Of a DNA stretch of 64,000 bases, positions 25,128 to 34,362 are shown piece by piece. Origin of the DNA: Kribbella sandramycini (GTDB lineage: Bacteria; Actinomycetota; Actinomycetes; Propionibacteriales; Kribbellaceae); NCBI RefSeq assembly GCF_013131805.1, contig NZ_JABJRC010000002.1, positions 868,001 through 932,000 on the forward strand. Reading direction: 5' to 3'. The position numbers were made by a program, and so were the translations under genes. Numbering within the stretch: position 1 is the first letter of the stretch; every line of letters begins with the position of its first letter. A model generated the notes under the pieces. That model ran no database searches. It was not told where the DNA came from and saw nothing but the letters and a program-made list of their open reading frames with translations.

Positions 25128-26837
25128 TCAGCTGTGCCAAGTTCGCCACAGACGGCCGTACACGCCGTTCGCGGCGACCAGCTCAGCGTGCGTCCCGAGC
25201 TCGACCAGCCGGCCCGCCTCCAGGACGCCGATCCGATCCGCGTCGTGTGCGGTCTGCAGCCGGTGCGCGATGGCGATCACCGTCCGGCCGCGTAGTACGG
25301 CGGCCAGCGACTGCTCGGTCTGCCGCGCCGTCCGTGGATCGAGCAACGCAGTCGCCTCATCCAGAATCAGCGTGTGCGGATCCGCCAGGACGACGCGCGC
25401 CAGCGACACCTGTTGTGCGCTGGCGTCGTCCAGTTCGGCATCCGCGTCGAGGGACTGCGCCCAGTCGGCGCCGACTGCGCGCAGGGCGGCGTACAACTCG
25501 TCGTCGGTCGCGGCCGGCTTCGCGATCAGCAGGTTGGCGCGCAGCGTGTCGTGGAAGATGTGCTGATCCTGAGTGACCAGGACGACGTGTTCGCGCAGCT
25601 CGTCCGGTGGCAGGTCCGCGACTGGCGCGCCGCCGATCGTGACCGCGCCGGTGTGCGGGCGGTCGAGACCGGCGAGCAGCCGGGCCAGGGTCGACTTGCC
25701 CGCGCCCGACGTACCGACGATCGCCAGCCGCTCGCCGGGCTGGACGTCCAGATCGATCCCGCGCAGCACGTCGCGGTCGCCGGTGTAGCTGAAGCGCGCG
25801 TTCTCGACCCGGATCCGGTCGCCGTCGGTCCGCGCGTCCGAACGCTCGTCAGCCGGGACGTCGGCCAGGCCCTCGACACGGGCATAGGAAGCGCCGGCGC
25901 CCTGCAACTGCTCGATCCACAGCATCAACGTGTCCAGCGGACCGATCAGCTGACGCAGATAGACCGTCGCGGTGACGACCGAGCCGAGGCTGATCAGGTC
26001 GTTGGAGTAGAGCGCGCCACCGATCAGCAGGACGGCGACGACCGGCAGCGCGAGCGCGATCTCCGACCACGGGAAGAGGATGGTCCGCAACCAGAGCGCA
26101 TCGATCCGGGCCCGGCGCGAGTTCTTGATCGCGGACTCGGTGAGCTCGAACCGCCGCTCCTCCAGGCCGAGCACCTCGATCGTCCGGGCGCCCTTGGCGG
26201 TGCTGGCGACGACGTCCGCAAGCTCGGCGCCGGTCGCGGCGACAGCGAGGTACGCCGGGCGTGCGCGCCGGACATACCAACGAACTGCCGCGGCGACACC
26301 GAGCAAACAGACCAGGCCGCACAACCCGAGCCGCAGATCCAGGAGTAGGACGGCGATCACCAGGAACAGCGCATGAATCAGCGCGACCAGCACCTCCGGC
26401 AGGGCGGACCGCAGCGTGCTCGCAACCAGCGACGTGTCCGTGTTGCCGCGGGCGATCAGATCACCAGCCGGAAGATGGTCGGCGACCCGCGGCGGCAAGG
26501 CCAGCGTCCGCTGCAGGAACCGCTCCCGCACGCGCGCCGCCGTCCGCTCACCGAACCGGTAACCGATCTTCAGCGCCCACCACGACAAGACGGTCTGGAC
26601 GACGGTGAACACCAACGCGCCCAGCGCCAGCTTGTCCACCGCGCCGAGCACGTCACCCGAACCGGTCCGGATCGTGTCGATGATCCGGCCGAGCAGCCAG
26701 GGCGCGACCAGCCCGGCCCCGGCCGCGAGCGCGTTGACCACGACGACGCCGATCACGGCCCGGCGGTCAGCGGCGAGATCGCGACGGGCCGTCGTCCGGA
26801 CCGCGGCGCGGCTCGCGATCGGCAACTGGCTGCTCAT
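25128..26837 (-). CDS. ABC exporter half, NBD with intact Walker A/B but degenerate signature
   Basis: 569 residues: six membrane spans (about 25-300) then an NBD. Walker A GTSGAGKST (375-383) and Walker B LILDEATALLD (Asp493, Glu494) and switch His525 are canonical, but the signature reads DDASAQQVSLAR at about 470-481 where LSGGQ is expected. Its start overlaps the stop of the partner half by 4 bp. Likely exports a drug, lipid or peptide as a heterodimer with 26834-28555. Confidence 0.9.
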   Translation of the reverse strand: MSSQLPIASRAAVRTTARRDLAADRRAVIGVVVVNALAAGAGLVAPWLLGRIIDTIRTGSGDVLGAVDKLALGALVFTVVQTVLSWWALKIGYRFGERTAARVRERFLQRTLALPPRVADHLPAGDLIARGNTDTSLVASTLRSALPEVLVALIHALFLVIAVLLLDLRLGLCGLVCLLGVAAAVRWYVRRARPAYLAVAATGAELADVVASTAKGARTIEVLGLEERRFELTESAIKNSRRARIDALWLRTILFPWSEIALALPVVAVLLIGGALYSNDLISLGSVVTATVYLRQLIGPLDTLMLWIEQLQGAGASYARVEGLADVPADERSDARTDGDRIRVENARFSYTGDRDVLRGIDLDVQPGERLAIVGTSGAGKSTLARLLAGLDRPHTGAVTIGGAPVADLPPDELREHVVLVTQDQHIFHDTLRANLLIAKPAATDDELYAALRAVGADWAQSLDADAELDDASAQQVSLARVVLADPHTLILDEATALLDPRTARQTEQSLAAVLRGRTVIAIAHRLQTAHDADRIGVLEAGRLVELGTHAELVAANGVYGRLWRTWHS

Positions 26838-28555
26838 CGGTCCTCCTGAGCGCGCGAGACCAGTTCGCGGTAGTAGGAGTCACGTCCGAGCAGCTCCTGG
26901 TGGGTGCCGACCAGGGCCGCTTTGCCGTCGACGAGCACGACGACTTCGTCCGCGCGATCGAGGACGAGGGGTGAGGTGGTCGAGATGAGCGTGGTCGTCG
27001 TGCGGCGGGCGTCGCGGAGGCGGTCGACGATGGCCGCCTCGGTGTTCGCGTCGACGGCCGAGGTCGGGTCGATCGCGAGCAGGATGTCGGGTTCGGCATA
27101 CACGGCCCGGGCGAGCCGGATGCGCTGGCGCTGGCCACCGGACAGATCACTGCCGCCGGCGGCGATCCGCGCATCGAGCCCTGCGGGCCGGGCGTCGACG
27201 ATATCCTCGGCGACCGCGGTGTGCAGAGCGGTGCGGATGCGGGCGTCGTCCGGGTCTCGGCGTCCGGCGACGATCTCGCGCAGGGTGCCGGCGAACACCT
27301 CGGCGTCGTTGTCGGCGACCAGCAATCTGCGCCGGAGCTCGGCACGAGTGACCTTGTCGAGGCGGACGTCCTGCCAGGTCGCTCGGGTGTCGGTCAGGCG
27401 GCCGAGACGTTCGATCACCGTCGTCGCCTCGGCGGGCCGGGCGGTGACGAGCGCGGTGAGCAGACCGGGGCGCACGACGACACCGGACGCCGGATCGATC
27501 AGCGGGCCGATGCCGTGGGGGAGCGGGGCGCCGGCGTCGCTCGGGACGGGCAGATTCAGCAGGTCGATGATGCGTTGGCCGGCGACCCGGGCGCGGGCGA
27601 GGTCGCTGCCGCTCTCGATGAAGCTCGCCACTGGGATCACCAGGACGGCGACGTAACCGTAGACGGCGACCAACTCGCCGATCGAGATCGCCCCGGTGGC
27701 CGCCATCCGCGCCGACAACCAGACGACGGCGGCCAGGAACAGCGCGGGCAGACCGGTCGACAGCGCGCCGACCCAGCTGGCCGGCCCTGCGACGCGATAT
27801 CCGCGGCGGACGAGGCGCTGCGACTGCTCGACGTATCGGTCGGCGACGAATCCCTTCCCGCCGAGCCCGTTCAGGACGCGGAGGCCGGCCAAGACATCGA
27901 TCAGCTGGGTGGTGAGCCGGGCCTGATGGCCCCGATAGTCGCTGCCGGTGCGCTCGATGCGCTGGAGGAACGGGCCGACCGCAACCACCAGCAGCGGTAC
28001 GCCGGCCAGGACGACGGCCGCCAGCAGCGGCGAGATCGTGAACAGGACGACCGCGACGACGGCGTACGCGATCACCGCCCCAACCCCTGGGCCGGTGACG
28101 GTCAACGCCTGCGCGACGATGTGCACGTCGCTGATCCCGACGGTCACCACCTCACCGGCGCTCGCCCGGCGCGCCAGGGACGACCCCAACCGCGACGTAT
28201 GCCAGACCGTTGCCCGGATCGATCGGTAGGACGCGTCCATCCGGATCTTCGTCATCGTTCGGTGCCGGCCGATCGCCACGAGCGCATTCAGCACAGTCAC
28301 CCCGAGCAACACCAACGCCCAGCTGACGAGCGCCGCCTGGTCCCCACCCACCAGCCCTTCGTCCACAGCTCGCGACAAGACCCACGGCGGGACCGTCAGG
28401 CCCACCATCCAGACAGTCCCGAGCGTTGCTCCCAGGACTACCCGCCGTCCCTGCGATCGCGTCAACCACCACAGGAAGCGATAAGGCCCACCCAAGTCGC
28501 GCGCTACCGGCGGCTCCCACGCCTCCGCCATCCGGTCCAGCCACGCGCGCATCAT
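26834..28555 (-). CDS. ABC exporter half, NBD with intact signature but degenerate Walker A/B
   Basis: 573 residues, six membrane spans then an NBD. The signature DLSGGQRQRIRLARAV (about 470-485) is intact. The Walker A position reads LVTARPAEATTV (no GxxxxGKS/T lysine), the Walker B Asp496 is followed by Pro497 instead of the catalytic Glu, and the switch His is Thr (STTSPL). The two genes are thus complementary: only one composite ATP site, made of the other half's Walker motifs and this half's signature, could hydrolyse. First gene of the pair. Confidence 0.9.
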   Translation of the reverse strand: MMRAWLDRMAEAWEPPVARDLGGPYRFLWWLTRSQGRRVVLGATLGTVWMVGLTVPPWVLSRAVDEGLVGGDQAALVSWALVLLGVTVLNALVAIGRHRTMTKIRMDASYRSIRATVWHTSRLGSSLARRASAGEVVTVGISDVHIVAQALTVTGPGVGAVIAYAVVAVVLFTISPLLAAVVLAGVPLLVVAVGPFLQRIERTGSDYRGHQARLTTQLIDVLAGLRVLNGLGGKGFVADRYVEQSQRLVRRGYRVAGPASWVGALSTGLPALFLAAVVWLSARMAATGAISIGELVAVYGYVAVLVIPVASFIESGSDLARARVAGQRIIDLLNLPVPSDAGAPLPHGIGPLIDPASGVVVRPGLLTALVTARPAEATTVIERLGRLTDTRATWQDVRLDKVTRAELRRRLLVADNDAEVFAGTLREIVAGRRDPDDARIRTALHTAVAEDIVDARPAGLDARIAAGGSDLSGGQRQRIRLARAVYAEPDILLAIDPTSAVDANTEAAIVDRLRDARRTTTTLISTTSPLVLDRADEVVVLVDGKAALVGTHQELLGRDSYYRELVSRAQEDR

Positions 28556-28582
28556 TCCCAGATCCTGCCAGGACGTCGCCTG

Positions 28583-29350
28583 TCAGCGTGGCCCGGGGGA
28601 GAGCAGAGCGCGATGCCGACGCACCCAGGCGATCTCCTCGCGATCGCGGTCCAGGGCGCCATCGCGGACCCAAGTCTGTTGCGGCTCCTGGCCTTGGTCC
28701 GCGAGTTGCTGGACCAGCTGGCAGGTTGCGTCCATGCGGGCGATGACCGTGTCTACGACGTCGAACGGCGGGAGGTCGCCGTACGCGTCGAGGAAGACCT
28801 GGATGCGGTGAAGGCGGTCGGGGACGGTGGGGAAGTGGTGCCAGCTCAGTGTGTGTTCGTCGGAGCGCATCGGGGCGAACCACTGCAACGCGTAGGCGAC
28901 ATCGTCCAGGCGCGGGCCGGGGTGGAGATAGTCCCAGTCGATCAGCCCGACGGCGGTGTGGTCGCTCCAGACGAAGTTCCAGGGGCCGGGGTCGCCGTGG
29001 CAGTAGACGAGGTCACCGGCGTCGACGGGGTGGGCGGCCCAGACGGCGTCCGTCGGCGGGAGCCAGCGCTGACTCGCGTCGTGGAGCTGGCGCAGGAGGC
29101 GCGCGGCGGACGCGAGCCCGGCGTCCGTGTGCTGGTGGTACCAGGCGTCGCCGCCACTCGCGCCGGGCAGGAACCCGAGCGTCTCGACATCGGGGCCTAA
29201 GGCAACTGGTTCCGGCACGGATCGGATGCCTTGGCTGCGGAGGGCGCGGAGGAAGCCGTGCACGGTCGCCGAGCTGGCCGGACGCGTCACCAGCTCACTC
29301 GTCAGGTGGATCGGTCGGGCGGCGCGATTGACCTGCTCGGCGTCGGTCAT
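28583..29350 (-). CDS. Aminoglycoside phosphotransferase (APH)-fold kinase-like protein
   Basis: 255 residues. The kinase motif HGDPGPWNFVWS (catalytic Asp, Brenner motif) and the metal-binding Asp in VGLIDWDYLHPGPRLDDVAYAL are intact. Missing an N-terminal ATP-anchoring lobe of normal length (starts SELVTRPASSATVHGFLRAL) is common in this branch. Substrate unknown; resistance function is not implied. The stop lies 27 bp upstream of the ABC gene's start, so it may be co-transcribed as a first gene. Confidence 0.85.
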   Translation of the reverse strand: MTDAEQVNRAARPIHLTSELVTRPASSATVHGFLRALRSQGIRSVPEPVALGPDVETLGFLPGASGGDAWYHQHTDAGLASAARLLRQLHDASQRWLPPTDAVWAAHPVDAGDLVYCHGDPGPWNFVWSDHTAVGLIDWDYLHPGPRLDDVAYALQWFAPMRSDEHTLSWHHFPTVPDRLHRIQVFLDAYGDLPPFDVVDTVIARMDATCQLVQQLADQGQEPQQTWVRDGALDRDREEIAWVRRHRALLSPGPR

Positions 29351-29433
29351 GACCTCGACGCTCGGCGAATCCGGTGTGAAGTGCAAGCGAAATTGGGTTG
29401 AGCTGGCGGTGGGGGATTGGGAGGGTAGGAGTG

Positions 29434-29937
29434 ATGAATTGGAGTCAAGAGGTTGCGCAGCAGGCCGGCGTCCACTGGGAGCGGCAGTTTCGGCCGCGGT
29501 TCGAGGGGATGAGCGACGAGGAGTACTTCTGGGAGCCGGGGCCGGGGGCCTGGTCGGTCCGCCCTGATGCCGGGGGTGTGCTGCGGGCGGACTTTGCCGT
29601 GCCGCCGCCGGAGCCCGCGCCGGTGACGACGATCGCCTGGCGGCTGGCGCATCTGAATGTGCTCTTCGAGCTGCAGCAGGTACTGATCGGCGGGCCGGCG
29701 ATCGACTGGCAGGACGCGACACCGCCGCCGGCCACGGCCAAGGAGTCACTCGATCGGCTCGACGGTTTCGTCACGGCCTGGGTCGAAGGTGTCGGCAACC
29801 TTGGCGATGACGGCCTCGCTCAGGCCACGTCGACCGAAGGCTGGACGGTGGCGAGTATGGTGCTCCACCAGAATCGCGAGCTCATTCATCACGGCGCCGA
29901 GATCGCCCTGCTCCGGGATCTCTACCGGCTGAAATGA
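29434..29937 (+). CDS. DinB-superfamily protein
   Basis: 167 residues from ATG 29434, with AGGAGTG just upstream. The sequence has the four-helix DinB/YfiT layout with the conserved Trp/Gly region (FWEPGPGAWSVRP), TTIAWRLAHLNVLFELQQVL and WTVASMVLHQNRELIHHGAEI; His residues in IAWRLAH and LIHHGAEI likely coordinate a metal. Members are damage-induced or mycothiol-dependent enzymes. Divergent from the APH-like gene. Intergenic 29938-30046 holds nothing recognisable. Confidence 0.85.
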   Translation: MNWSQEVAQQAGVHWERQFRPRFEGMSDEEYFWEPGPGAWSVRPDAGGVLRADFAVPPPEPAPVTTIAWRLAHLNVLFELQQVLIGGPAIDWQDATPPPATAKESLDRLDGFVTAWVEGVGNLGDDGLAQATSTEGWTVASMVLHQNRELIHHGAEIALLRDLYRLK

Positions 29938-30046
29938 AGAATTATCTGCTCCTCGACCACGACGGCGTACCCTCCACGAACTACCCGACCTGATCCACGG
30001 GGCGGGTAGGGGTGCGCCGGATTCGCACTAGTTGACATAATGTCGC

Positions 30047-30574
30047 TTATCGGCGCTTAGTTATCTGTTCACGCAGCCACGGCAGGCCGTATTTCAGGAG
30101 GTCCGAGACCACGTCCTCGGCGACTGGGCCTGGGTCGACGCCGCGGACGATGGGCCACCACTTGTCGCTGCCTTCCGGCGTTATCAGGCCGAGTCGCGTC
30201 TGGGTGGCCCACGATCCGTAGACCACCGTGGGCTTCGGCCGTTCGCCCAGCGCCGGCGACGCGGCTGCGCGCTCGGCCCACACGTCACGGCGGATCGCGG
30301 AAAGATTCACAGTGAACTGGACCTCTTGGCCGTCGCTGTAGGCCGACTTCTGGAAACCGAGTAGCGCCCAGTAGTCATCGGACGGCAGCTCGAATCGGCC
30401 CCCGGAGCCGCGCAGGCCCTGGTCGCGAAGCAGCGGACCGAACGTTGCCTTCATCATCTCCGCGAAGACCTCCTGCGGGGACGGCACGCTCGCGGTCGCC
30501 TTCGACTTGGGTCTGTGCTTCCACACCTTGAAGCGTTCGAACGACACGCGCTGCTGGGGTGTCAGGTCAGCCAT
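30047..30574 (-). CDS. DUF4304 domain protein
   Basis: 175 residues; matches DUF4304 in its core (FAEMMKATFGPLLRDQGLRGSGGRFELPSDDYWALLGFQKSAYSDGQEVQFTVNLS) and in the tail VEDVVSDLLKYGLPWLREQ. The family lies near type VI/toxin-like and phage loci elsewhere, but no such context is present here. No function can be stated. Confidence 0.85.
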   Translation of the reverse strand: MADLTPQQRVSFERFKVWKHRPKSKATASVPSPQEVFAEMMKATFGPLLRDQGLRGSGGRFELPSDDYWALLGFQKSAYSDGQEVQFTVNLSAIRRDVWAERAAASPALGERPKPTVVYGSWATQTRLGLITPEGSDKWWPIVRGVDPGPVAEDVVSDLLKYGLPWLREQITKRR

Positions 30575-30617
30575 GGCCGCGAGTTTTTCACGCCTGGATC
30601 CACTTAGGATCTTGGGT

Positions 30618-31190
30618 ATGGCGACGCGGTTGGTTCAGCTGAACATGAAGGCTCGGGACGACGGTGTGCTCGGTGGGTTCTGGGCGGCGGCGCTGGGGTG
30701 GGCGGTTTCGAGTGAAGGGCCTGGGGTGACGAATCTGGAGCCGGCCGGGTCGGTGTATCCGGATCCGGCGGCGGTTGTGTTGGATCTGGTGCGGTCGCCG
30801 GATCCCAAGACGGTGAAGAATCGTGTGCACGTCGATCTGGCGGCCAGGTCGGCCGAGCATCAGGCTGAGGTGGTCGAGCGGCTGCAAGGGCTCGGGGCGA
30901 CGATGGCTGATGTGGGTCAGGGTGAGGTGTCGTGGGTGGTGATGGCTGATCCGGAGGGTAACGAGTTCTGTGTGCTGGACTCGTTGTACGACGAGACCGG
31001 GCCGATCGCGACGGTCGTCGTCGACTGCGCGGATCCGCGTGTGATGGCGAGCTACCCGGGCGGCGACGTCGACGCAGAAACAGCCAGGCTGCAGGCTCTC
31101 GGAGCCACCGCCCTTGACGTGGACGGGATCTCCTGGCGAGTGCTCGCCGATCCCGAAGGCAACGAATTCTGCCTCCTCTCCCCCGCCTGA
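30618..31190 (+). CDS. VOC/glyoxalase-like protein with shortened second domain
   Basis: 190 residues. The first VOC domain (MATRLVQLNMKARDDGVLGGFWAAALGW ... PEGNEFCVLDS) is complete at about 120 residues. The second begins IATVVVDCADPRVMAS but is only about 60 residues before ending in PEGNEFCLLSPA, so an about 50-residue block is missing in frame, as seen by comparison to the two-domain paralogue at 40838. Enzyme role unknown. Gap of 1 bp to the Nudix gene. Confidence 0.85.
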   Translation: MATRLVQLNMKARDDGVLGGFWAAALGWAVSSEGPGVTNLEPAGSVYPDPAAVVLDLVRSPDPKTVKNRVHVDLAARSAEHQAEVVERLQGLGATMADVGQGEVSWVVMADPEGNEFCVLDSLYDETGPIATVVVDCADPRVMASYPGGDVDAETARLQALGATALDVDGISWRVLADPEGNEFCLLSPA

Positions 31191-31191
31191 C

Positions 31192-31581
31192 ATGGTCGTT
31201 CGGATCGCCTTGGCTGCACTCGTTCGCGATGGCCGGCTGCTGCTCGTGCATCGGCATCCGAATCGGCCGGTGTATCCGGATTGCTGGGATCTGGCCGGCG
31301 GACACATCGAGCCCGGCGAGCAGCCGCGGGACGCCGTCGTCCGTGAGTGCCTCGAAGAGCTCGCTGTGCGCATCCGTGAGCCCGTGCCGCTCGCCATGAC
31401 GACGAGCAATCCGGACCTCGACGTCCACGCGTTTCTCGTTACGCGCTGGGACGGCGAACCCGTCAACGCCGCGCCCGCCGAGCACGACGACCTCCGGTGG
31501 TTCCGGCTGGATGAGCTCGCGGGTCTGCAGTTGGCGCACCCGACGGGTCTGCTGGACGCCGTACGCGCTCACCTCTGGTAG
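31192..31581 (+). CDS. Nudix hydrolase
   Basis: 129 residues. Nudix box GGHIEPGEQPRDAVVRECLEELA. Starts 1 bp after the VOC gene's stop, so the two are an operon. Possible role: house-cleaning of nucleotide derivatives; substrate unknown. Confidence 0.88.
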   Translation: MVVRIALAALVRDGRLLLVHRHPNRPVYPDCWDLAGGHIEPGEQPRDAVVRECLEELAVRIREPVPLAMTTSNPDLDVHAFLVTRWDGEPVNAAPAEHDDLRWFRLDELAGLQLAHPTGLLDAVRAHLW

Positions 31582-31644
31582 TCGGCTGATCACTCCTTCT
31601 ATCCTTACTGAACGGTAGTACATCTTTGTGAGGGAGATGGGCTG

Positions 31645-33420
31645 ATGACGGATGCGCAGGAGAACCACGTCACCCGGCGCCGGGTGCTGACGGTCGGTGC
31701 CGGGGTTGCGGCGGGGACGGCGCTCGGCGTTCGGCCGGCGGCTGCTGGGGCGCGGGCGGACGCCGACGCGATCGTGGTCGGGGCCGGGTTGGCGGGGCTC
31801 GTGGCGACGTCGGAGCTGGTTGCGGCCGGGCGGCGGGTGCTGCTGCTCGATCAGGAGCCGGCGACGGGGTTGGGTGGGCAGGCGTTCTGGTCGCTCGGCG
31901 GGCTCTTCTTCGTCAACTCCCCCGAACAACGCCTGGCCGGAATCAAGGACTCGCTCGAGCTCGCGCGGAACGACTGGTTCAACACGGCCGGGTTCGACCG
32001 CGGCGTCAACGATCCGCTCGGTCAGGACTACTGGGCCAGCCGCTGGGCCGAGGCGTACCTGCAGTTCGCAGCTGGGGAGAAACGGTCATGGCTGGCGGGC
32101 CTCGGGCTGACCTGGGTGCCGATCGTCGGCTGGGCCGAGCGCGGCGGTCAGCTCGCGGACGGTCCGGGCAACTCCGTGCCGCGTTTCCACCTGACGCTCG
32201 GCACCGGTCCGGGCGTCATGGAGCCGTTCGAGAAGCTCGTCCGGACGGCGGCCGCGGAGGGCAAGGTGATGCTGCGGTTCCGCCACCAGGTCGACGGGCT
32301 GATCACGACGAACGGCGCGATCACCGGCGTCCAGGGCAGTGTGCTGGAGGCGAGCAGCGCCGCCCGAGGTACGCCGAGCTCGCGGGTGCAGGTGGGTGAG
32401 TTCGAGCTGAACGCGCCGATCGTCATCGTCACCTCTGGCGGGATCGGCGGCAATCTGGAGCTCGTTCGCGCGAACTGGCCGGCCCGCCTCGGTACGCCGC
32501 CCGCCCGGCTGATCACCGGCGTACCGGCACATGTCGACGGGCGAATGCTTGCCATCACCAACCGCGCCGGCGCGCGGATCGTGAACCCGGACCGGATGTG
32601 GCACTACACCGAGGGCATGGTGAACCACAGCCCGATCTGGCCCGGACACGGCATCCGGGTGCTGGCGGCGCCGTCCTCGCTGTGGTTCGACGCGGCCGGG
32701 CGCCGGTTCGCGAACCCCGGCGTGCCGAGTTACGACACGCTCGGGACACTGGAGCTGATCGGCAAGTCCGGACACGGCTACTCGTGGTTCGTGCTGAACA
32801 AGAAGATCATCGACAAGGAGTTCGTGCTGTCCGGCTCGGAGCAGAATCCGGAGCTGACCCGGAAAGATCTGCTCGGCTACCTGGCCAGCCGGTTGCTGAA
32901 CAGTACGCCGCCGCCGGTGAAGGCGTTCATGGATCGCGGCGAGGACTTCGTCATCGCGAACACGCTGCCGGAGCTGGTCGCCGGGATGAACCGGCTGACC
33001 GGCGCGAACCTGATCGACCTCGAGCAGCTTCGCCGGCAGATCGTCGTCCGGGATCAGCAGGTCGACAACCCGTTCACCAAAGACAGCCAGGTGATGGGCA
33101 TCCGGAACTCGCTCGCGTACAGCGGCGACAGCCTGGCCCGGACGGCGTCGCTGCACAAGATCCTCGACCCGGCAGCCGGCCCGTTGATCGCGATCCGGAT
33201 GAACGTGCTGACCCGGAAGACGCTCGGCGGTCTCCAGACCGACCTGTCCGGCCGGGTGCTCGGCCCGACCGGACAGCCCGTCCCTGGTCTGTACGCCGCC
33301 GGCGAGGTCGCCGGTTTCGGTGGCGGTGGCGTCCACGGCTACCGTGCACTGGAGGGCACCTTCCTAGGCGGCTGCCTCTTCACCGGCCGCCAAACCGGCC
33401 GCGCAGCAGCGAACGCCTAG
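31645..33420 (+). CDS. FAD-binding dehydrogenase of the FAD_binding_2 (fumarate reductase/KstD-like) family
   Basis: 591 residues. A twin-arginine signal (TRRRVLTVGAGVAAGTALG) suggests Tat export, then the FAD-binding GAGLAGLVATSELVAAGRRVLLLDQE. The substrate-domain motif GHGYSWFVLNKKI and the C-terminal GEVAGFGGGGVHGYRALEGTFLGGC are family hallmarks. A dehydrogenase or reductase of steroid or similar acceptors is inferred. A TACT-AGTA dyad (about 31603-31617) sits 28 bp upstream. DUF488 overlaps its stop by 4 bp. Confidence 0.88.
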   Translation: MTDAQENHVTRRRVLTVGAGVAAGTALGVRPAAAGARADADAIVVGAGLAGLVATSELVAAGRRVLLLDQEPATGLGGQAFWSLGGLFFVNSPEQRLAGIKDSLELARNDWFNTAGFDRGVNDPLGQDYWASRWAEAYLQFAAGEKRSWLAGLGLTWVPIVGWAERGGQLADGPGNSVPRFHLTLGTGPGVMEPFEKLVRTAAAEGKVMLRFRHQVDGLITTNGAITGVQGSVLEASSAARGTPSSRVQVGEFELNAPIVIVTSGGIGGNLELVRANWPARLGTPPARLITGVPAHVDGRMLAITNRAGARIVNPDRMWHYTEGMVNHSPIWPGHGIRVLAAPSSLWFDAAGRRFANPGVPSYDTLGTLELIGKSGHGYSWFVLNKKIIDKEFVLSGSEQNPELTRKDLLGYLASRLLNSTPPPVKAFMDRGEDFVIANTLPELVAGMNRLTGANLIDLEQLRRQIVVRDQQVDNPFTKDSQVMGIRNSLAYSGDSLARTASLHKILDPAAGPLIAIRMNVLTRKTLGGLQTDLSGRVLGPTGQPVPGLYAAGEVAGFGGGGVHGYRALEGTFLGGCLFTGRQTGRAAANA

Positions 33421-33884
33421 TCAGGCCTGAGGTCTGTCACCGCGACGTCGTACTCCGTGCGGAGCCGGGCGGCGACGAGTGATCGGTGGCAGGCCTCTGG
33501 GTCGCGTTCGACGCAGAACAGGGCGGTGCGGACGTCGCTGAGCAGTTGGCCGACGTCATACGGGTTGAGAATCTCTTGGGTGTAGCGCTCGCAGTACGCC
33601 GGGGCGAGCGCTACGCGGCTGCGTTTGCCGACTCCTTGGCGGTCGTCTTCGCGGTACTGGAGGTGTCGCAGCTCGGTGGTCGGCGCAAGCTCGCGGACGT
33701 GCCGGTAGCCGATGCCGGCGTCCACGAGCGCTTGTTGCAGGCGGGCCGAGTTGGCCCAGGCGTACTCCGGGCCGCGCAGGCCCCGGCGTTGCCGGAGGTC
33801 CAGGAGCAGCGCGACGCGGGCTGCGGTGAGTTTCGCGATGAAGGTGTCGGCGGTGAAGCCGAAGACGCCGATGGTGAGCATCAT
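33417..33884 (-). CDS. DUF488 family protein
   Basis: 155 residues; the C-terminal block CVERDPEACHRSLVAARL and the N-terminal TIGVFGFTADTFIAKLTAARVALLLDLRQ mark DUF488. The start ATGATG overlaps the RidA-type gene's stop by 4 bp, so it is translated from the same message. Function unknown. Confidence 0.87.
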   Translation of the reverse strand: MMLTIGVFGFTADTFIAKLTAARVALLLDLRQRRGLRGPEYAWANSARLQQALVDAGIGYRHVRELAPTTELRHLQYREDDRQGVGKRSRVALAPAYCERYTQEILNPYDVGQLLSDVRTALFCVERDPEACHRSLVAARLRTEYDVAVTDLRPD

Positions 33885-34276
33885 GCGACGGCGGTGCCCT
33901 CGAGTTCGACGAGCAAGGCGGGGACGGCGAGGCTGCTGACGCCGAGCATGGTCGTGGCCGGAGCGACTCCGGCGGCGCCGAGCCGGGCGGCGAGGACGCC
34001 GTAGTGCTGGAAGGTCTGCGGGACGTCGGTGGTGTAGACGTTGAGCCGGACGAGGTTGGCCAGGGTCATACCGGCTTCGGCGAGAACGGCCTCCAGGTTG
34101 TCGAGGGCCCGTGCCATTTGGGCGGCCAGGTCGCCGTCGTGCTGGGCGCGACCGTCGGCGTCCATCGAGGTCTGGCCGGAGGCGTACAGGGTTCGGGTGT
34201 GCCCGGAAACCAGTTCGGCCTGGTTGAATCCGAGTTTGGCCGACCAGGCCCACGGGTTGATCGCCGTTCGTTCCAC
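33881..34276 (-). CDS. RidA/YjgF-family deaminase-like protein
   Basis: 131 residues from GTG with GGAG 6 nt upstream. YASGQTSMDADGR, LNVYTTDVPQTFQHYGVL and TTMLGVSSLAVPALLVELEGTA show the RidA fold; the conserved Arg of the active site (VRLNVY) is present. RidA hydrolyses reactive enamines/imines produced by PLP dehydratases. First gene of the unit with DUF488 and divergent from the WYL regulator 34363. Confidence 0.88.
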   Translation of the reverse strand: MERTAINPWAWSAKLGFNQAELVSGHTRTLYASGQTSMDADGRAQHDGDLAAQMARALDNLEAVLAEAGMTLANLVRLNVYTTDVPQTFQHYGVLAARLGAAGVAPATTMLGVSSLAVPALLVELEGTAVA

Positions 34277-34325
34277 TTCGCGCTCCGTTCGGTTCGGGTG
34301 TGGGAGCCAGCCTGCCGAGGAATCA

Positions 34326-34340
34326 CGACACCCTGTGTCG
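34326..34340. promoter_or_regulatory. Candidate operator for the WYL regulator
   Basis: CGACAC (34326-34331) and GTGTCG (34335-34340) are perfect inverted arms around a 3-bp centre, 22 bp upstream of the regulator start and 49 bp from the RidA-type start. Such a position suits autoregulation of the divergent pair. Confidence 0.6.
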
Positions 34341-34362
34341 GGTATTCCGGTACGGTTTTCGA

